From positions 248,001 to 312,000 of the forward strand of contig JAUJYZ010000250.1 in NCBI GenBank assembly GCA_033675265.1: DNA of 64,000 nt, read 5' to 3'. The notes beneath the pieces are model-generated. The model was not told the origin of the DNA. It did no database searches and was given only the letters and a program-made list of their open reading frames with translations. Both the position numbers and the translations under genes were made by a program. This document shows positions 11,941 through 23,517 of this stretch, piece after piece (the first letter of the stretch is position 1; the number at the start of each line of letters is the position of its first letter). Origin of the DNA: Actinostola sp. cb2023. Lineage: Eukaryota; Cnidaria; Anthozoa; Actiniaria; Actinostolidae.

Positions 11941-13527
11941 CGTGATAGAGAAGGCGAAAGCGTTTGGTTCTGGTCGCTTTATTTCAACCAAACCAGTCAA
12001 TCATGTTAAGGCAATTTTCACCCACCCCCTTCCTGTTATAAAGAGATAAATAATTTCCCAAGAAAACTTGTCATCGTTTGGTTTGTAAGACTTTATAGTC
12101 ATAAAACTGAAAGCCGTTCACACAGGTTCCATTGATATTCTTACTTCAGTAAGTTTATTTTATCTTAGAATGATTTAAGTTTGATTTTTAGTACACTTCT
12201 CGATTGATTCAGTACGACAGTAGATCAATTCAATTAAGTACGAAATAAAAATGTTACATTGTTCTCTCTCAATTTCTTTTTCACGTGAGTTGTGTAGTTG
12301 GGATTCCTGTGGTCATAAGTACATGGGGCAATCTAACAGGGGGTTGCGTGCATAAGAGGGCCACAGGGTTATCGGTTGTAAAACTGTCACCTGCTACCCT
12401 CGATAAATAAAGTCGATTCATTCATTCATTCATACGGTATATGAAAAAGTAAAACTACATATTGAAATCTGAGATAAAAATTAACGCACGGTTCAATTTT
12501 TAGTCATAAATTAAATATGGCTGATTTTGAGGGTTTTGCTACGTATTTATTTAAATTACGGAGGAGCCCCTTGCTGAAATCTCTCCTCGTGCATACACCG
12601 CGTACACGCTATGCCCCTAATCCAAATATAAGCACTTTAAGCTTGGTTTCCATATGATCGCTAAGATTATCTCGGCGATTGCTAGGTCCAGCTACAATCT
12701 AGGCTCAGTCTCGCGCACCCGCGATACTCTTCCCTGTCAGAGACGAAACCCGGCTCACGACTGGAGACTGAGTCGGGCACAATCGAAAAAAAATGTTTTT
12801 CGGCGATCGTAGGCTAGCGATCAAATGGAGGAAACCAGCCTTTATAAAATAGTAACTAGAGAACCACAAGTTTATCAGATATTGCCATATCTAATATCTA
12901 TGTGACATACGCCAGAATTTGAACGAAAGTGAAAGCGAAAGTCGAAAAGCTTGAAGTTTTTTATTAATAATAATAATGCACTACTCTGCTATTTATCCCA
13001 AGATTATGGTCTGCATTTTGCAGTCTGCACCAGTCTGCATTTTGCAGTCTGCATTTTGCGGCTGCCGTTACAACCAAGGCGCTTGACTCAATAAACATTC
13101 GGTTGTTTGAGAGATTTAAAAACTGGTAGGAATATAAATGTTTCGTTCCTATTTACTTTTGTCGATCTGATAACTAGAGGATATATATTAGTTAGAATAA
13201 AATACTTGCTCATTTGGTGTCGAACGCAACTTTGAAGTTCTGCGAGTCTAATTAGGACTAACGGTTGTCAATTTCAATCAAATTTAGCAGTGCAAATGTT
13301 CCTCGAAATGAAATGGAAATACTTACAAAATTATTTCTGTTATGTCTTTTGGAGTTATAATAATTGCAAAGGCACTTTTATCTCTCAATCGTACGAATGT
13401 TATTGAGCCAAACTCCTTGGTTGTAATTGGTAGTCTCGCCAAATGTGTTTGATTGACGGAAGAGAATCGCCAAGTTTGCACCAGGAACTTTTCTCTGTCG
13501 GGCGCGTAGTAATGAAATCGGTGGTAA
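11941..13527 (-). repeat. Right inverted arm of the MULE
   Basis: Mirrors 3934-4710. It carries extra material: about 12200-12650 (including CATTCATTCATTCAT and GGGATTCCTGTGGTCA at about 12300), and the 343-bp insertion at 13080-13423. The left arm is therefore the more compact copy. Confidence 0.82.
13080..13425. mobile_element. Small MITE-like insert in the right MULE arm
   Basis: Present in the right arm, absent from the left. Its ends are inverted: TTACAACCAAGGCGCTTGAC at the left, and the reverse complement of TTACAACCAAGGAGTTTGGC at the right, continuing through CTCAATAA and CATTCG on both sides (about 34 bp). About 345 bp, non-coding. The uninserted arm retains TTGGTTGTAA, so the precise duplication or excision history is unclear. 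Confidence 0.65.
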
Positions 13528-14407
13528 TAAAGCAGTGTTTTGATAGATTTTAAATGTGAAACCTAATAGCTTGTATCATCATACAGAAGTAGTTTTAGCC
13601 TACATGTATTACTTGCAGAATTTAAGTCACTCGTTGCGTGACTCAGTAGAGCATACATACGTAATTAGATTCAACACTCACACTCCTAGCTGACAGCTGC
13701 ATGGCGAAGCACATTTCGATTACCTTGCAAGAAACGATTTCACAAACTCAATAAAATTACGATCGAGTTCTTACTAAGCCACAGACATCTGTTAGAAATA
13801 CACTTTCAGACAGAATTGCAAGGCCAAAAAGTATTCTCTAGGATATTTGCATATTTACTAAGCAGTATTAATGAACGACTCGACTGGCTCGAGCAAGGGA
13901 GCACGGCAAAATCCTTTTTGAATGCTGCTGGTGATTTGATTTATCGTTACGTACGTCTGCCATCTTGAATTTCGTTGATAAGCTGCTGACCACAACTTCT
14001 GTATACTCAAAAATTGGAACGATACAGAGAAGATTAACATGCGCATGCGCTATGGTGACCACTTGCAGATTTGGCGTAGAAACATGACGATGACGAAGAA
14101 AAACCGTCTGTAATCTTAGACTTGGGCCTTCCACAGGAAGCCCAAGTAATAATAATAAGGTTTTAATCACAGTATATCTACATAGTAGCTTTACATCTGT
14201 GAATAGGAAACTAAACTTAATCTTGACCAAAAATAAATAATAATGCTAATAATCTTCCTTTTGGATCGGATCGGATATAATCGGTTCCCCCTTAGCTTCT
14301 CTTATTAAACTCCAGGATTTCTTTAATACCTGCACACATGTGTAGCAGTTCAAACCTAGAATTTGGTCTAGTGCTGGTTAAATAGACTCTGTGTTTGTAA
14401 TTGATAG
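13528..14407. other. Remainder of SAM-gene intron 2
   Basis: Lies between the MULE and exon 3. No gene supported. A short hairpin CTTGGGCCTTCCACAGGAAG continues into CCCAAG at 14121-14146 and carries the recurring CCACAGGAAGCCC motif. Reverse-strand ORFs here lack recognisable features. Confidence 0.55.
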
Positions 14408-16927
14408 GATTGGCACCTCTTGGTCCTCGCCGTTCACCAAGATTGAAAGTTAAAAACAGTACACCATCAGAAGCAACAACTTCTATGAATGTCTTCCTAT
14501 TTGAAGTTTCTATAAATAGTAAGGGTGATCCAAAGCTCTCAAAGACATCCACTATTATCCACAGTGTTGCACAAGACTGTAGCCTGGTCGACCTTAAAGC
14601 TCTGGTTAGAGCTCATGAATTAGGGTCAGTGATGTATGTACCAGCTAGTGGTCTGTTTTGGTTGCGTAGAGGGACCAAGCAACTGGTACAACTTAACAAT
14701 GAAGCAGACTTTGAGAACTGTAAGCAGGAATATGGAAAAGGAAAATTACACTCTATCCGCATAGCTTGTACATCTGTAAACATTAACAACTGTGCAGCAG
14801 GTAGGTAGAGTGCTAACAATCAATTCACGAAACACTACCAACTTATTCGTACTAAATACACTAGTCAAACAAAAATAATAATAAAGAGTACATGCAAAAA
14901 CACTAAAAACATTGCAGTAATTAATGCCTACATCAATGTTAAGCCCAGGGGGGGGGGGGGGGGGGGGGACACCTAATAAATGTCAAATTACCACCCCGTC
15001 CCCCATTCTGCTCCCATTCTGGGGCTTCCCTTAGGTTCATAAATAATACAAAACAATAGAAATGTCACTATATTTAGTATTACTTGTAAAGGAACTATTT
15101 CTGCTGCATTTTTTTTTTACTCAAGTAATTAATGGACTTACATGTAATACTGTAAATGTACATGTATGTGTTGTCTAGATATTTCATAATTTTGATTCCC
15201 AGGAAGCGATGCTTTGAAGTCAAGGAAAAGAAGCCTTCCATTTTCATCTGCAATAGGAGGAACAGGGGAGGCTGATGCAAGAGATCTAGAACTTATAGAC
15301 ATGGCAGAAGCAGCTACAAGGCCAAAAAAGACAAATAATGATCTCTGGAATGACCTTCATTGTGACTTGGTGAGAGAACTTGAGAAGAAAGGCACTTTGA
15401 GCAGATACAGTGTGAGACATCTGAAACTGTGGACAGATTACATATTAGAAGAAAAGTCAGCAGGGGTTGGAGATGAGCCACAATGGGAAGATCACATCGA
15501 TCTTGTTGGAGTTCCTCCTCTCAAAAGAAAAGAGAAAGAGAATTCAGTGAGCCCAAATACCTCTAGTAGTGCTGATCAGCTCCTAAGAACAATGATTATC
15601 CAAAACCAACACAACACGCAACTCTTTCAAACTTCGTTGCTTGCTATATTGGCAAATCAGCAGTCACCAACTATCAAGGTGCGTAATTAAATATAAACTT
15701 GATAATGCACACCCAAGAGAATTTGACATCTTCACATATTACACGTCAGTCACAGGTTTGTATTCCTAGAACTTTAAGTTGGCCATTACCACTTCCCTTC
15801 GACATTCGCTCTGCCCACCCTGGGGTCTGAAATACATACATGTATCTTCTAAGATAATATTGACTGAATTGAATCTCCCAGAATATTACAAATACAATCA
15901 TTATTAATTTAGTCAATATTACCCCAGGTGGGGTGGGGTAGGGGATGACATACCAGAATACAAATTAAAGTTTAACGACCAGTCATATTTTTCATATTTA
16001 TTCTACATATATATAATTCAATAATAGCTTTTAGTGTACATTGTATGTGTGTACGTATGTATGTTTATATTATTTATTATAGTTTTATTATTCTCTGCTC
16101 ATCTGTTAATACCAGTTTTCACGTCAGTGTTAACTGATACATCCTGCAGTCTAAATAAAGATATTATTATTATTATGAAGGGCTTGATGTCTGAAACGTC
16201 TGTTCAAAATACAATAATATTTATTGACACTTTTAAGAAATGACGTGTTACCATTATTAAGCTAAAAAGTACAGTGTCACGCATCTCCAAGAACTTCTAG
16301 TTCATTTTTTTTTATATCATACATAATTATTGTTGCATTGTTAAAGATAAATACATGTTTTTATGCGTAGAGTGCAAACACTATAACCTTGAAACATTTT
16401 TGACTAATTATAGTACTAAATAGCACTATAATTATAAACAATAGAAAACAAAAGACATTAATTGCACTATTTAGTACTATTAATTTAAAGTTAGCACTAT
16501 TTCACGGTTTTAGTGTTAATGTACTCTACTGGTTGTTTTATTAGCAGTCATATATTTTTCACACATTGTTATTCAGATGCAGAGTCCTTTGCCATCATTT
16601 ATGCCACAGATGTGTTCCACACCAACTGGATCATCAGACTGTCCAGCCATGAACAACAGCTACATGTACCAATATCCTGATGCAAAAGAAAAGACAAAAG
16701 ATGTTGCAAGTTATTCCTTATCTGACTGTCTGGCCTTCCTTGAAGTTAACCATCTTAGCAGATTTGCTCCTCACTTTATCAAGGCAGAGGTTGATGGCCC
16801 CCTGTTAGTTAGTTTCTGCCACCCAAGTTTGGGAAATAGTATTATTGATGGGATGGGAATTGATGAAAGCGACCGTGAAATGCTTGTCAAAGCCATCAAA
16901 AATGAAATTAGCCTCAGGCGGTACTAG
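14408..16927 (+). CDS. SAM-domain protein of the Tc1-like element, exons 3-5
   Basis: Exons 3 (14408-14800), 4 (15203-15678) and 5 (16577-16927, ends TAG) have GT/AG borders and consistent phases with exons 1-2 upstream of the MULE. Exon 3 encodes GLAPLGPRRSPRLK and a region with ASGLFWLRRGTKQLVQLN. Exon 4 opens with a basic patch (KSRKRSLPF) that could be a nuclear signal, followed by helical sequence. Exon 5 carries a sterile alpha motif: SLSDCLAFLEVNHLSRFAPH, then FIKAEVDGPLLVSF and MGIDESDREMLVKAI, the typical SAM helix pattern. SAM domains usually mediate homo- or hetero-oligomerisation. A role assembling the transposition complex, or binding a host factor, is inference. The gene converges with the transposase (stop codons about 440 bp apart). 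Confidence 0.78.
14947..14970. repeat. Poly-G tract
   Basis: An uninterrupted run of about 21-22 G in intron 3 of the SAM gene. One of five similar long G/C homopolymers in the window. Confidence 0.9.
16371..16536. mobile_element. MITE-like repeat in SAM-gene intron 4
   Basis: AGAGTGCAAACACTATAACC with TTGAAACATT at the left, and TTTAGTGTTAATGTACTCTA at the right, enclose inverted TAGTACTAAATAGCACTATA-type sequence. A relative lies at 20829-21117 (AGAGTGCAAACAGTACAACC). Non-coding. Confidence 0.55.
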
Positions 16928-17365
16928 GTTTTGTATACTAGCTTATGTGTTTCACATTCAGAATGAATTTTTATGTTTAAACTGCCCCTCATTTAGTTCT
17001 TTCAGTTAATCAATAGATATGTTCTATTTTGTAGTGGCCTGTTGCTATACACATCTAGATGATTCTTAAAGAGCAATGTTAAGTTATACTGCTTACAATG
17101 TTATATATTCAATGTTGTCGTTTGAATTTAGAAGTAACCACTGTCCCAAAAGAAACCAATACACTGTTCTCTAGTAAGCTGAAATAGAAAATACAGCCAT
17201 GGAATTTTAATACTAGAGAATAGTATTTCATAATTTGAATCCATTTGTATCCAGGGCTCAAGTTAAATTCACTGTGACATATTGTCATAATAAAATACAA
17301 TAATGTTTCTGTTCAATTTTATTTGTTATGACATTGAGAAGAGAAAAGTGCTTATATTGGAAGAG
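16928..17365. other. Convergent 3' region between SAM gene and transposase
   Basis: Contains AATAAAATACAATAATG at about 17290, a plausible polyadenylation signal for the + gene. No ORF with support. Confidence 0.4.
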
Positions 17366-17546
17366 CTAAAACACTGAGCTAAAAACAATGACAACCTGGT
17401 GATCAGATTTGCATTCAGTCACCTGGTCCAAGGCTATTTCAAAACACCATTTGGGATACTTGATGCATACATCTTTGTGTCTTTGAAGCCATTGTTTTGC
17501 ACATCCAAATGCTTCCTCAATAGGATTCATGTCAGGAGAATATGGC
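17366..17546 (-). CDS. Tc1-type DD34E transposase, last exon
   Basis: Read on the minus strand, acceptor GCTCCTAG precedes the exon at 17546. Its first base completes the Pro codon left open at 24049, giving FLPPYSPDMNPIEEAFG across the junction, the classic DDE_3/Tc1 signature with the third catalytic acid. The exon ends at a TAG at 17366-17368. It is separated from the rest of the transposase by a 6.5-kb intron that contains the TTAA and IS3EU insertions. Confidence 0.85.
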
Positions 17547-17614
17547 CTAGGAGCAGTATCATTTAAGTATTATTTTTAGTATTAGAAAATATTTAGGTGC
17601 CATTGTACCCAGAG

Positions 17615-17639
17615 GGGGGGGGGGGGGGGGGGGGGGGGA
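17615..17639. repeat. Poly-G tract
   Basis: An uninterrupted run of about 25 G after ACCCAGA, inside the last transposase intron. Confidence 0.9.
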
Positions 17640-17722
17640 AGTTCTGTACTCAATATATGGACTATTCACGCCCAATCACCTAGAATACATTTTCATGATA
17701 CCAATAAAAAGGTGATAATTAA

Positions 17723-19883
17723 GGTGGCTCACCTTGATTACTCAGACGCACACTACCCCAACTTTGAACGGCTGATACTTCACTGTCTGAGCTCGGTCGG
17801 GTAAACTGCGTCACACATTTACTAGAGTTTGAATGAACTTTCCCAAAAAGTAGGTTTGATTGACATCGGCGTTAACATAGCAATGATAGGCTGACGTCTT
17901 AGTTTTTGCATATCAGTAATTTTCTCGACATCAAGACCTAAACTTTTAAATCGACTAATGTCTCTTATATTCTAGACGGAGATCTTCAAGACTGCAAAGT
18001 TTGACAACATTCTATGAGAGCGTTTTTAAAATATATTGGATTGAATATTTTCCAGCAAAAATGTAAATATTCGCCTTACTTTCTGTTATATCATCGATGC
18101 CAGTGTTTTCCTGACAGATCGAAACAATGTTTTCACCATATATCATTACTATGGCATAAAACTACTTGTCTTGAAAGTTTCATCAAGTTTGATGCACTAG
18201 ATTTTAGTCGATGAAGCAAAAGTGATGTCATAAATATGCTCATTTTACTTACAGAAGTAACGTCTTTGTTACGGAAGCTTTTATTTCAAAGCTAGTGGAT
18301 AGATATTTTTAAAAGTCTTTAGATCTGAAGTCTATCATGTCATGCTATATCTCTGTAAATTGCAAGCGCATTGAACCATTTTAAGGGTGCGAAATAAAAC
18401 TAAAAGTATAAGGGACGTTTGCATTCATCTTCAAAAGTTTCATTGCCGTATTATTTGTTGACAGTTGGTTTATTTCCGGAATTTGTCTTTTGTCTATATT
18501 CTACATATTTCTGTGCTTTTAAATCAACAAACTTGCCATGCCTGCTTGCAACGCTTCGCCGCTGCCGGAGTGATCGTGAAAATGCTGATCTTAGTACAAT
18601 GGCATTGACAGATAGGCTGCGGTCACGCAGATGTAACACGCTTGAAAAAAAAAACTTGTATTCACCTATTGTATTTTCTTTTTGCCACAGTAAGTTTGTG
18701 TCCAATAAAGTTGTTAAAAACAAAACAATTTTATTAAAACAAACACAAAAACGATAAGATTGTACTGCAAGCTTCGTTTCTTCAATGCAATTTAATTTGT
18801 GCGCCTTGATGTGCTCATTCAGAATGGAAAAAAAGTGAATGCAACAAAAATATCATTCATTTCTAGAATGACCAAGAACTGTGTAACTGCAGTCAAAAAT
18901 CTGAGAAATTGTTAATGTGAAAACAACAACGAACGCTATCCTACTTCTTAAAAAAATCGTTATGACAGCGTGATAGCTTGTGTGACCGCAGCCTATGTCA
19001 ATGCCATTGTACTAAGATCAGCATTTTCACGATCACTCCGGCAGCGGCGAAGCGTTGCAAGCAGGCATGGCAAGTTTGTTGATTTAAAAGCACAGAAATA
19101 TGTAGAATATAGACAAAAGACAAATTCCGGAAATAAACCAACTGTCAACAAATAATACGGCAATGAAACTTTTGAAGATGAATGCAAACGTCCCTTATAC
19201 TTTTAGTTTTATTTCGCACCCTTAAAATGGTTCAATGCGCTTGCAATTTACAGAGATATAGCATGACATGATAGACTTCAGATCTAAAGACTTTTAAAAA
19301 TATCTATCCACTAGCTTTGAAATAAAAGCTTCCGTAACAAAGATATTACTTCTGTAAGTAAAATGAGCATATTTATGACATCACTTTTGCTTCATCGACT
19401 AAAATCTAGTGCATCAAACTTGATGAAACTTTCAAGACAAGTAGTTTTATGCCATAGTAATGATATATGGTGAAAACATTGTTTCGATCTGTCAGGAAAA
19501 CACTGGCATCGATGATATAACAGAAAGTAAGGCGAATATTTACATTTTTGCTGGAAAATATTCAATCCAATATATTTTAAAAACGCTCTCATAGAATGTT
19601 GTCAAACTTTGCAGTCTTGAAGATCTCCGTCTAGAATATAAGAGACATTAGTCGATTTAAAAGTTTAGGTCTTGATGTCGAGAAAATTACTGATATGCAA
19701 AAACTAAGACGTCAGCCTATCATTGCTATGTTAACGCCGATGTCAATCAAACCTACTTTTTGGGAAAGTTCATTCAAACTCTAGTAAATGTGTGACGCAG
19801 TTTACCCGACCGAGCTCAGACAGTGAAGTATCAGCCGTTCAAAGTTGGGGTAGTGTGCGTCTGAGTAATCAAGGTGAGCCACC
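17723..19883. mobile_element. TTAA-target element with about 905-bp inverted arms
   Basis: Flanked by TTAA at 17719-17722 and 19884-19887. Ends are GGTGGCTCACCTTGATTACT and its complement. The arms, about 17723-18628 and 18980-19883, are almost identical; a single-base difference near 18259/19349 and a 2-base indel near 18610 were noticed. The 350-bp centre has no recognisable coding sequence. TTAA targets are used by piggyBac and Kolobok elements; family not decided. The near identity suggests a recent insertion or arm homogenisation. Mirror ORFs in the arms are not genes. Confidence 0.88.
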
Positions 19884-20099
19884 TTAAGGCACTTATATTT
19901 TATACAATGTAAGACTTTTCCAATTTAGGGGGAAATATACATGTAGTATATTCATATCTTCATCAAATCTACATACAGCAATATGCAGAAATTCTGATCC
20001 TTTTGACTAAAATACACATATATCAAAAAGGTACTTAAAATTATGGGATGGCTTATGGCAAGCCAAATGTAGCAATATTCAAAACGTTAATTCAATAAA

Positions 20100-20395
20100 A
20101 TATATTTTCAATTCAATGAAATATCCGTTCAATTCAATGAAATATTTTCAATTCAATGAAATATTTTCAATTCAATGAAATATTTTCAATTCAATGAAAT
20201 ATTTTCAATTCAATGAAATATTTTCAATTCAATGAAATATTTTCAATTCAATGAAATATTTTCAATTCAATGAAATATTTTCAATTCAATGAAATATTTT
20301 CAATTCAATGAAATATTTTCAATTCAATGAAATATTTTCAATTCAATGAAATATTTTCAATTCAATGAAATATTTTCAATTCAATGAATCAATTC
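20100..20395. repeat. 19-bp tandem repeats in left IS3EU-1 terminus
   Basis: About 15 copies of TTTTCAATTCAATGAAATA. The right terminus (about 23600-23815) has the reverse-complement array with fewer copies (about 11) and one variant unit (ATTTTATTGAAAATA). The arrays are part of the inverted termini, so they may bind the transposase (inference). Confidence 0.92.
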
Positions 20396-20481
20396 AATGT
20401 TCCTGGGGAGAGCGCCGCCAGATAAGTTGAGAGTTCCTGGTAACGAAAATGTATAATTCTTCCGCCGTTCTGATCTGAAAG

Positions 20482-21469
20482 ATGGAGGACAATTTGCGGA
20501 ACCTATCCAACCATTTAGGAGAGGCTTCCTCCATCATTAACTCTTTGCTAGTCACTAGCATGCAGGCTACATCCCAACCGTCACCTGCACCACCTGCACT
20601 GGCTGCAGTTACGAATTCTGTGGTGAATCGGGCACGGTCGATGCTCTCGACATCAATGGCGAGGGGAAGTTTCACAAGGCTCAATCAAAAAGTTGAATAA
20701 TTTGCTGAAAGCACACTTTAGTGATGAAGGTTCCAACACCAGAAAATATGAAAGTGCTATTTATGCAGTTTTTCAAAAATACCTTATGGAAGTTGCAAGT
20801 AAGTTTAACTTGATAGAGTACAAACAGTATAGAGTGCAAACAGTACAACCATGAAACATTAGTAAAACAAAATTGTACAAATTTGTACAATATCCTTTGT
20901 TTTTTTTATGTGACACATTTATGTGACACACAAGATTGTTGAAGAAAATTTTTAAATCGAGACGACCAATTTCTAGTTTTGTTAAACTACTAAATAGTAC
21001 ACAATAGTACAAAGCAATAGAAAACAATTAACATAATTAAGTAGTACAATTTAGTATATACAATTATACTTATTAATACTGTTTCACAGTGATAAATACT
21101 GTTTGCACTCTGTTGATATATGTAGCAAGTTTTTCAGAACAGAAAGATTACAGGTTGTTTTGTTTTAACTGCTTTCTTCTTTAAATGTGGCTTCTACAAA
21201 TTTCATATGCAGGTGGCCGTAGAGCTGGGATAACTTTGGGAAGCATATTACAATTTGCCACAGGAACAGATGAGGAGCCTGTACTTGGATTTGGAATTCA
21301 ACCATCACTCTATTTCCATGAAGTTGATCAATCATTACCCACTGCTAATGTTTGTGTTAATTGCCTGAAACTTCCCAGGCCATCACCAGCAAGACCACTG
21401 CCAGACACCGATACTCTGTTTAAACTTTATGATCTGGCTTTTGCTAATACATATTTTGGGATCAAGTAA
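20482..21469 (+). pseudogene. Internally deleted HECT ubiquitin-ligase gene of IS3EU-1
   Basis: The N-terminal exon starts at ATG 20482 (MEDNLRNLSNHLGEAS...) and includes VVNRARSML, which parallels VQRARNLI in the HECT gene of copy 2. The frame shifts near 20690 and coding-like sequence continues to a donor at about 20799. The last exon, about 21213-21469, encodes a HECT C-lobe: GSILQFATGTDEEPVLGFG, then LPTANVCVNCLKLP with candidate catalytic cysteine, ending in LAFANTYFGIK. The whole N-lobe present in copy 2 is missing. A MITE-like repeat (20829-21117) fills the intron. A HECT enzyme would transfer ubiquitin; this copy cannot be functional. Confidence 0.78.
20829..21117. mobile_element. MITE-like repeat inside IS3EU-1
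   Basis: AGAGTGCAAACAGTACAACC at the left is mirrored by TACTGTTTGCACTCT at the right. About 289 bp, non-coding, related to 16371-16536. It may mark where the middle of the HECT gene was lost. Confidence 0.6.
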
Positions 21470-22028
21470 AACGACATTGTTCCATAAAGATGTACTACAT
21501 TTAAAAAAATGTATATTGGGTTTGTTAGTGTAAACATTTTTGAAGTTTTACATTGAATAAAATGTAATCTGTAGTAAAAAAAAAGAAAAAAGAGAAGACA
21601 TTTGTAACCAGGGGTGGATCCAGGGGTCCTGCAGTGCACAGGACACCCTGTTCTATAGTACATATATTACTATTCTAATATAATAATGTCACTATATTAT
21701 CATTTTCAGTTTTTCATTTGGGACACCCCCTTCATAAATTTCTGGATGTGCCCCTAGTAACAATAGTGGTAACAATAGTGAGATTTAAAAAAAGGTATAA
21801 TTCTCAAATAATGGACCAAAAGAATCCTTTAGAGACATATTTAGCCATTGACTTTAATAAAGCAGTATAAATGTATTTTGTTGATTATGGATAGCTTGTA
21901 TAGCAGGACCTCTGATCTGGATAGAGGATAGAAGGTGTCTTATATTAACAAATTATTAACCCTTTGAATCCTGGAGAATGTTTAGGTTTTTCAGTGTTTC
22001 CTAGTGACACTTCAACTGGTGGAAAGGC
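21470..22028. other. Convergent 3' region of IS3EU-1
   Basis: Lies between the HECT stop (21469) and the transposase stop (22029). AATAAAATG at about 21555 could be a polyadenylation signal. A GGTGGATCCAGGGG string at about 21613 and GGACACCCCCTTCATAAATT at about 21721 suggest old repeat debris. No gene. Confidence 0.45.
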
Positions 22029-23517
22029 TTATGGCTGTATAAGCCTTTCCACCATTTGAAGAGCATCACTATAAATGTCAATCCCCATTTGTGTTGAGGG
22101 TCTTAAGGGATCTATATGTTGTTGGACTTCCATTGATATGTTCTCTGCATTGTCTAAATAGATTTCTGGCACTGTAACATTGTTGTTACTTTCATCAAAC
22201 GGGGAAGGTCCTTCAGAATCATGTCCATAATACTGCAAATCAAGTGGGTTTTCATCTAGTACACCCTTTGCTAGAGGGTTGTCCTCATGCATCATTCCAT
22301 TTAACCACAATTGGTAAGGTGACCAACCACTTGCTGTGCGAATACCATGATTATTAAAAGCTTCTTTATACTCATGAAGTGCTTGGTTGATTCGGGCCAG
22401 AAATACACAATGCAAGGTAAACATGTGGACTGGATTATCAACATTGAGAATTCCAGAGTCCTCCATAGCATAAAAAACATAATAAAAGTAATGCAAAACA
22501 CAACGAAACACATCCCTCCAAAGACGTTCAATTCTTTGGTTGTGGGTTGAGGGTCCAGCAATAAAACTGCCTCTGTTTTCTCCACGAGCTTCAACCATAG
22601 CATCGCACACAAGGACATTCTCTACACCTTTATCAACACGTATGCGGGAAGGCCACAACCCCCCATCATTTTCAATGACATTTAGAAATAGCAATAAAAC
22701 AGTCTGCGATAAATTATTGGGGTTACAATGAAGAAACATAACCCTACGTGATAATCCATCTATGCATCCATGAACAACGAACTTCCATCGAATTAATGAG
22801 TGGTGTCCATCAAGGTGCCACAGAGAGTTGGGCCATGGTACATAGTATTTCCTTCGACTGACTACAACTCCCCACCTAATAGCAGAATTCTTCGGATCGA
22901 TTCTGGCAATGCTTTCTCGGACTCTGCTTCTTTGGACCCGCAAGCCAAGAGAGCGTAAGTAACCAATCATGTAATACTGTCCTGTTGTTCCTCCATGGCG
23001 GGTGATGTATTCAGAGACTTTAGAGTCCAACTCCTCATCTGTTATTGAGCTAAAGTTGGTTTCAGACTGGATACCAAATTCTCGAACTCTTCTAAATAAA
23101 GTCCATCTGGACACTCCCAGCAAATCCGCTACCTTCTTTCAAGAAAAAAAACCCTAACCCTCGAAGATTCTCGATCATTTCACGTGAAATTGAATTTTTG
23201 GTCTTCCTGGTTCTCCCATGTGGGTAACAATGCAATGCCCTTGAACAGCTGTTGAAGGCCTTGTCAAAAGTTCGCAAATCTTTTGTTGTAAGGCAGCCAA
23301 AACACCCGAAAAAGCTTGTGAAAGCGAGATCACATTGGTCTTCAGTATCCATTTCACTCACAGCCCTTAAGAAGCTAACAGTTCTGTCCAGAACAACAAC
23401 ATGCATCTCTAAACTATTAATATCCACAGACTGATTGTTTAACAAAGCATCCGCTTCATCAAGAACTGATGAAAGATAACTTGGTATTTCTTCAACTGCA
23501 TCCGCCATCTCTGCCAT
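22029..23517 (-). pseudogene. IS3EU-type DDE transposase (integrase-like), copy 1
   Basis: The start is the ATG at 23517 (MAEMADAVEEIPSYL). The N-terminal region ends near GLGFFF. A damaged run of T near 23140-23150 then introduces a frame change and stop before the helix-turn-helix (LLGVSRWTLFRRVREFGI). The open part (22029-23123, 364 codons) carries a retroviral-integrase-like DDE core: WHLDGHHSL, RVDKGVEN and [11 protein letters not shown] give D, D and E, with about 34 residues between the last two. It would cut and join the TAT...ATA ends. No intron, unlike copy 2. Close homologue of the 37363-39040 gene. Confidence 0.85.

Larger units (their letters stand above)
3934..13527. mobile_element. 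Mutator-like element (MULE) with long inverted arms
   Basis: Inverted arms begin TTACCACCGATTTCATTACT at 3934 and end with its reverse complement at 13527. The left arm runs to about 4710 and the right arm from about 11941. Matching blocks include CGATCGTAGGCTAGCGATCA, the AAAATGCAG short repeats (about 4057 and 13015) and CTTTCGCCTTCTCTATCACG. The right arm holds an extra segment of about 343 bp (13080-13423). Between the arms is a seven-exon MULE transposase gene. It lies inside intron 2 of the SAM gene without breaking its splice phase. I found no clear 8-10 bp target duplication, so the outer limits are approximate. An 11-bp ACTTGGGCTTC at 3923 is mirrored at 14137-14147, so the right end could lie farther out. 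Confidence 0.78.

Noticed and set aside
3923..14147. Wider MULE limits defined by ACTTGGGCTTC and its mirror
   Set aside because: Only 11 bp and without a target duplication; kept as a note but not used as the boundary.
18419..19187. Pairs of identical ORFs at 18.0-18.8 and 18.97-19.6 kb
   Set aside because: Both members of each pair lie in inverted arms of the same TTAA element; no recognisable domain.
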